From Candidatus Thorarchaeota archaeon (GTDB lineage Archaea; Asgardarchaeota; Thorarchaeia; Thorarchaeales; Thorarchaeaceae): 7,987 nt of DNA. The translations under genes and the position numbers were made by a program. Positions 6,773 to 7,987 of this stretch are shown piece after piece. How positions within the stretch are numbered: position 1 is the first letter of the stretch; every line of letters begins with the position of its first letter. Location: NCBI GenBank assembly GCA_016841005.1, contig JAEORG010000432.1:1-7987 (forward strand). Direction: 5' to 3'. The notes beneath the pieces were generated by a model that was given only the letters and a program-made list of their open reading frames with translations, made no database searches and had not been told where the DNA came from.

Positions 6773-7537
6773 TTGGACGGTAAGTTTAGTTTCGTTGTGT
6801 ACATTGATATTCTCGGAACAACAGAAGGACAGCAGGACTATGAGGATAGGTTCCAGAATTTTAGAACTGCAATCTCTGAAAGTTTCGACTCCACATTTTG
6901 GGGAGCTTTTGGACAGTTCGAGGATCCGCGACGACTTGAGATAAGAGGTCTTTCCGATTCAGTTTTCTTAATCCTTCAGTTACGTAAAGATATCCCTCCA
7001 AGCCCTGTCAATTATCGAGATTTAGAATATGGCTTGGTTGATGAATTCTTTCAGAGTTTGGTGCGTCTGCAGGGAAGGTGTTTGAGAGAGCAAAATCCTC
7101 TGAGAGGAGGGGTGACAATAGGGATTACTAAAGTAGAGGAAAGGAGATCACAGATTGTCAATTTCATTGGAGGTACAGCAATATCGGATGCTGTCAACAT
7201 AGAAGAAGATCTCAAGATGTGTGGGATTGCATTTGCACCGAAGAGCATGTTAGAATTAGAGATGCATGAAGTATTTGATAAATACACATCCAGATTAAAG
7301 AATAAAGGACTCATCAAGCAATTTGATGTTCCTACAGTCCATGGATTAATCAAATCATATTGTTTGTCGTGGCCAAAAGACTTTGATTTGAACGAAATGT
7401 GTTCTCGCTTTAATCTCTACATGCCACAGCATAGAGCTGACACTCATCAATGTCGAGATTTCAAAAAAGCTGCAAAGTTCTTTGCTGCTGCAAGAGTTAT
7501 GAATGAAGAATGTCGCATAGAGGAGGAAAACTTGTAA
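6773..7537 (+). CDS. Class III nucleotidyl cyclase-like protein, candidate Pycsar-type cyclase
   Basis: The 254-residue soluble protein follows the layout of class III nucleotidyl cyclase domains. FVVYIDILGT (7-16) provides the first metal-binding Asp (D12), GLSDSVFLIL (59-68) the second (D62), LRGGVTIGI (110-118) the conserved strand, and GGTAISDAVNIEEDL (133-147) the region where cyclases have the Asn/Arg transition-state pair. N142 is present but no Arg is seen at the expected place, so nucleotide choice or activity may differ. Such enzymes form cyclic nucleotides from NTPs as dimers. Stand-alone soluble members paired with an adjacent effector form the Pycsar anti-phage systems, which make cCMP or cUMP. 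The TTG start is supported by AGGGGA. The stop overlaps the next start by one base, so the two are translationally coupled. The fold assignment is fairly good; the product and defence role are inference, and a catalytically silent relative is possible. Confidence 0.65.
   Translation: MDGKFSFVVYIDILGTTEGQQDYEDRFQNFRTAISESFDSTFWGAFGQFEDPRRLEIRGLSDSVFLILQLRKDIPPSPVNYRDLEYGLVDEFFQSLVRLQGRCLREQNPLRGGVTIGITKVEERRSQIVNFIGGTAISDAVNIEEDLKMCGIAFAPKSMLELEMHEVFDKYTSRLKNKGLIKQFDVPTVHGLIKSYCLSWPKDFDLNEMCSRFNLYMPQHRADTHQCRDFKKAAKFFAAARVMNEECRIEEENL
7521..7526 (+). promoter_or_regulatory. Strong Shine-Dalgarno site inside the cyclase-like gene
   Basis: AGGAGG lies ten bases before ATG 7537, within the last codons of the upstream gene. 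It supports the start of the downstream gene and joint translation of the pair. Confidence 0.8.
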
Positions 7538-7987
7538 TGAAGCAATGCAATGAGAATGGCGATGATCTTCTTGTTTTTGCTCAATGGAATCGAGAAACTG
7601 CCAAGCGAGGATCTCTTGTAAGGATGGAGTGGGATGTACAGAATTGTTCTGAAAATGTCCTCATTATTGATGGATATCGCATCGAATTTTTCAGACCGGT
7701 AGATCTTGAAGCACTTGTTTCTGAGTTAAAGAAAATGAATGAAGAGAGCCAGAAGGATCAGAATTACATCAGTAATCCACACGTGATTACAATATTGTGG
7801 CCTGAAGAATTAAGGTCATATTATTGGGCGTATGTTTCAACCGATCGCTACTCACTCAAAACACCTGGTCAATGGGGCTATCGAGTTATTATCAAGTACC
7901 ACGAGGACAACTCAACGATAATGAAGTACGCCTCAAGCAACATTACTAGGATTCTAATCATGAAAGGAAGCGCTCCACTAAGGATTA
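7537..7987 (+). CDS. Hypothetical protein, probable beta-sandwich (Ig-like) N-terminal domain, 3' end outside window
   Basis: An open frame of 150 complete codons runs to the window edge. Its ATG shares one base with the TAA of the cyclase-like gene (TAATG). No signal peptide or membrane segment is seen in this part, so it appears to start in the cytoplasm. Alternating hydrophobic strands (LVRMEWDVQNCSENVLIIDG at 27-46; YYWAYVSTDRY at 95-105; GQWGYRVIIKYHEDN at 111-125) resemble Ig-like or arrestin-like beta-sandwich domains, with a charged helix between (55-75). I do not recognise the family. If the upstream protein is a signalling cyclase, this gene is the obvious candidate for a sensor, partner or effector, but the part that could carry an effector (membrane helices, TIR or nuclease) would be beyond the window. 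Confidence 0.75.
   Translation, partial: MKQCNENGDDLLVFAQWNRETAKRGSLVRMEWDVQNCSENVLIIDGYRIEFFRPVDLEALVSELKKMNEESQKDQNYISNPHVITILWPEELRSYYWAYVSTDRYSLKTPGQWGYRVIIKYHEDNSTIMKYASSNITRILIMKGSAPLRI

Noticed and set aside
7051..7353. Minus-strand frame of 100 codons opposite the cyclase-like gene
   Set aside because: The plus-strand frame shows the conserved cyclase-like pattern and has a ribosome site; the antisense frame shows neither.

Overview
The window looks like a stretch of an archaeal accessory or defence-type region. Supporting signs are a HerA-family ATPase with winged-helix tails, AT-rich TATA-like elements close to gene starts, strong Shine-Dalgarno sites, many AGA/AGG arginine and ATA isoleucine codons, and a moderately AT-rich base composition judged by eye. 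An Asgard-type archaeon is possible, but this is only an impression; no rRNA, tRNA or housekeeping marker is present to confirm it.

Left half (1-4433, all on the minus strand). An 801-residue HerA/FtsK-like ATPase with two C-terminal winged-helix domains (2028-4433) lies upstream of a single-chain restriction-modification enzyme (1-1746, C-terminus beyond the window). The enzyme joins a PD-(D/E)xK nuclease domain to an N6-adenine methyltransferase. The 281 bases between them hold only a doubtful 69-residue reading frame and a second, startless open frame. The two large genes may be one transcription unit.

Middle (4434-4816). A 383-base divergent spacer separates the two gene blocks. It contains short coding-like frames that may be remnants, a pyrimidine-rich AT-rich stretch with a repeated TCCCCT motif, and a strong ribosome binding site for the rightward block.

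Right half (4817-7987, all on the plus strand). A 99-residue helix-turn-helix protein (4817-5116) is followed in the same frame, past a single TAG codon, by a 510-residue protein with two LAGLIDADG motifs and flanking HTH-like segments (5150-6682). The two could be one gene split or modulated by an amber codon. After a 90-base spacer with a TATA-like promoter comes a 254-residue class III nucleotidyl cyclase-like protein (6773-7537). Its stop codon overlaps the start of a probable beta-sandwich protein that runs off the window (7537-7987).

How they may work together: the restriction enzyme with the HerA ATPase, and the cyclase-like gene with its tightly coupled partner, both resemble defence modules. 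The cyclase pair recalls, in outline, the Pycsar cyclase/effector layout, but the partner seen here shows no known effector domain. The LAGLIDADG protein is either a free-standing homing endonuclease or a domesticated regulator of WhiA-like architecture.
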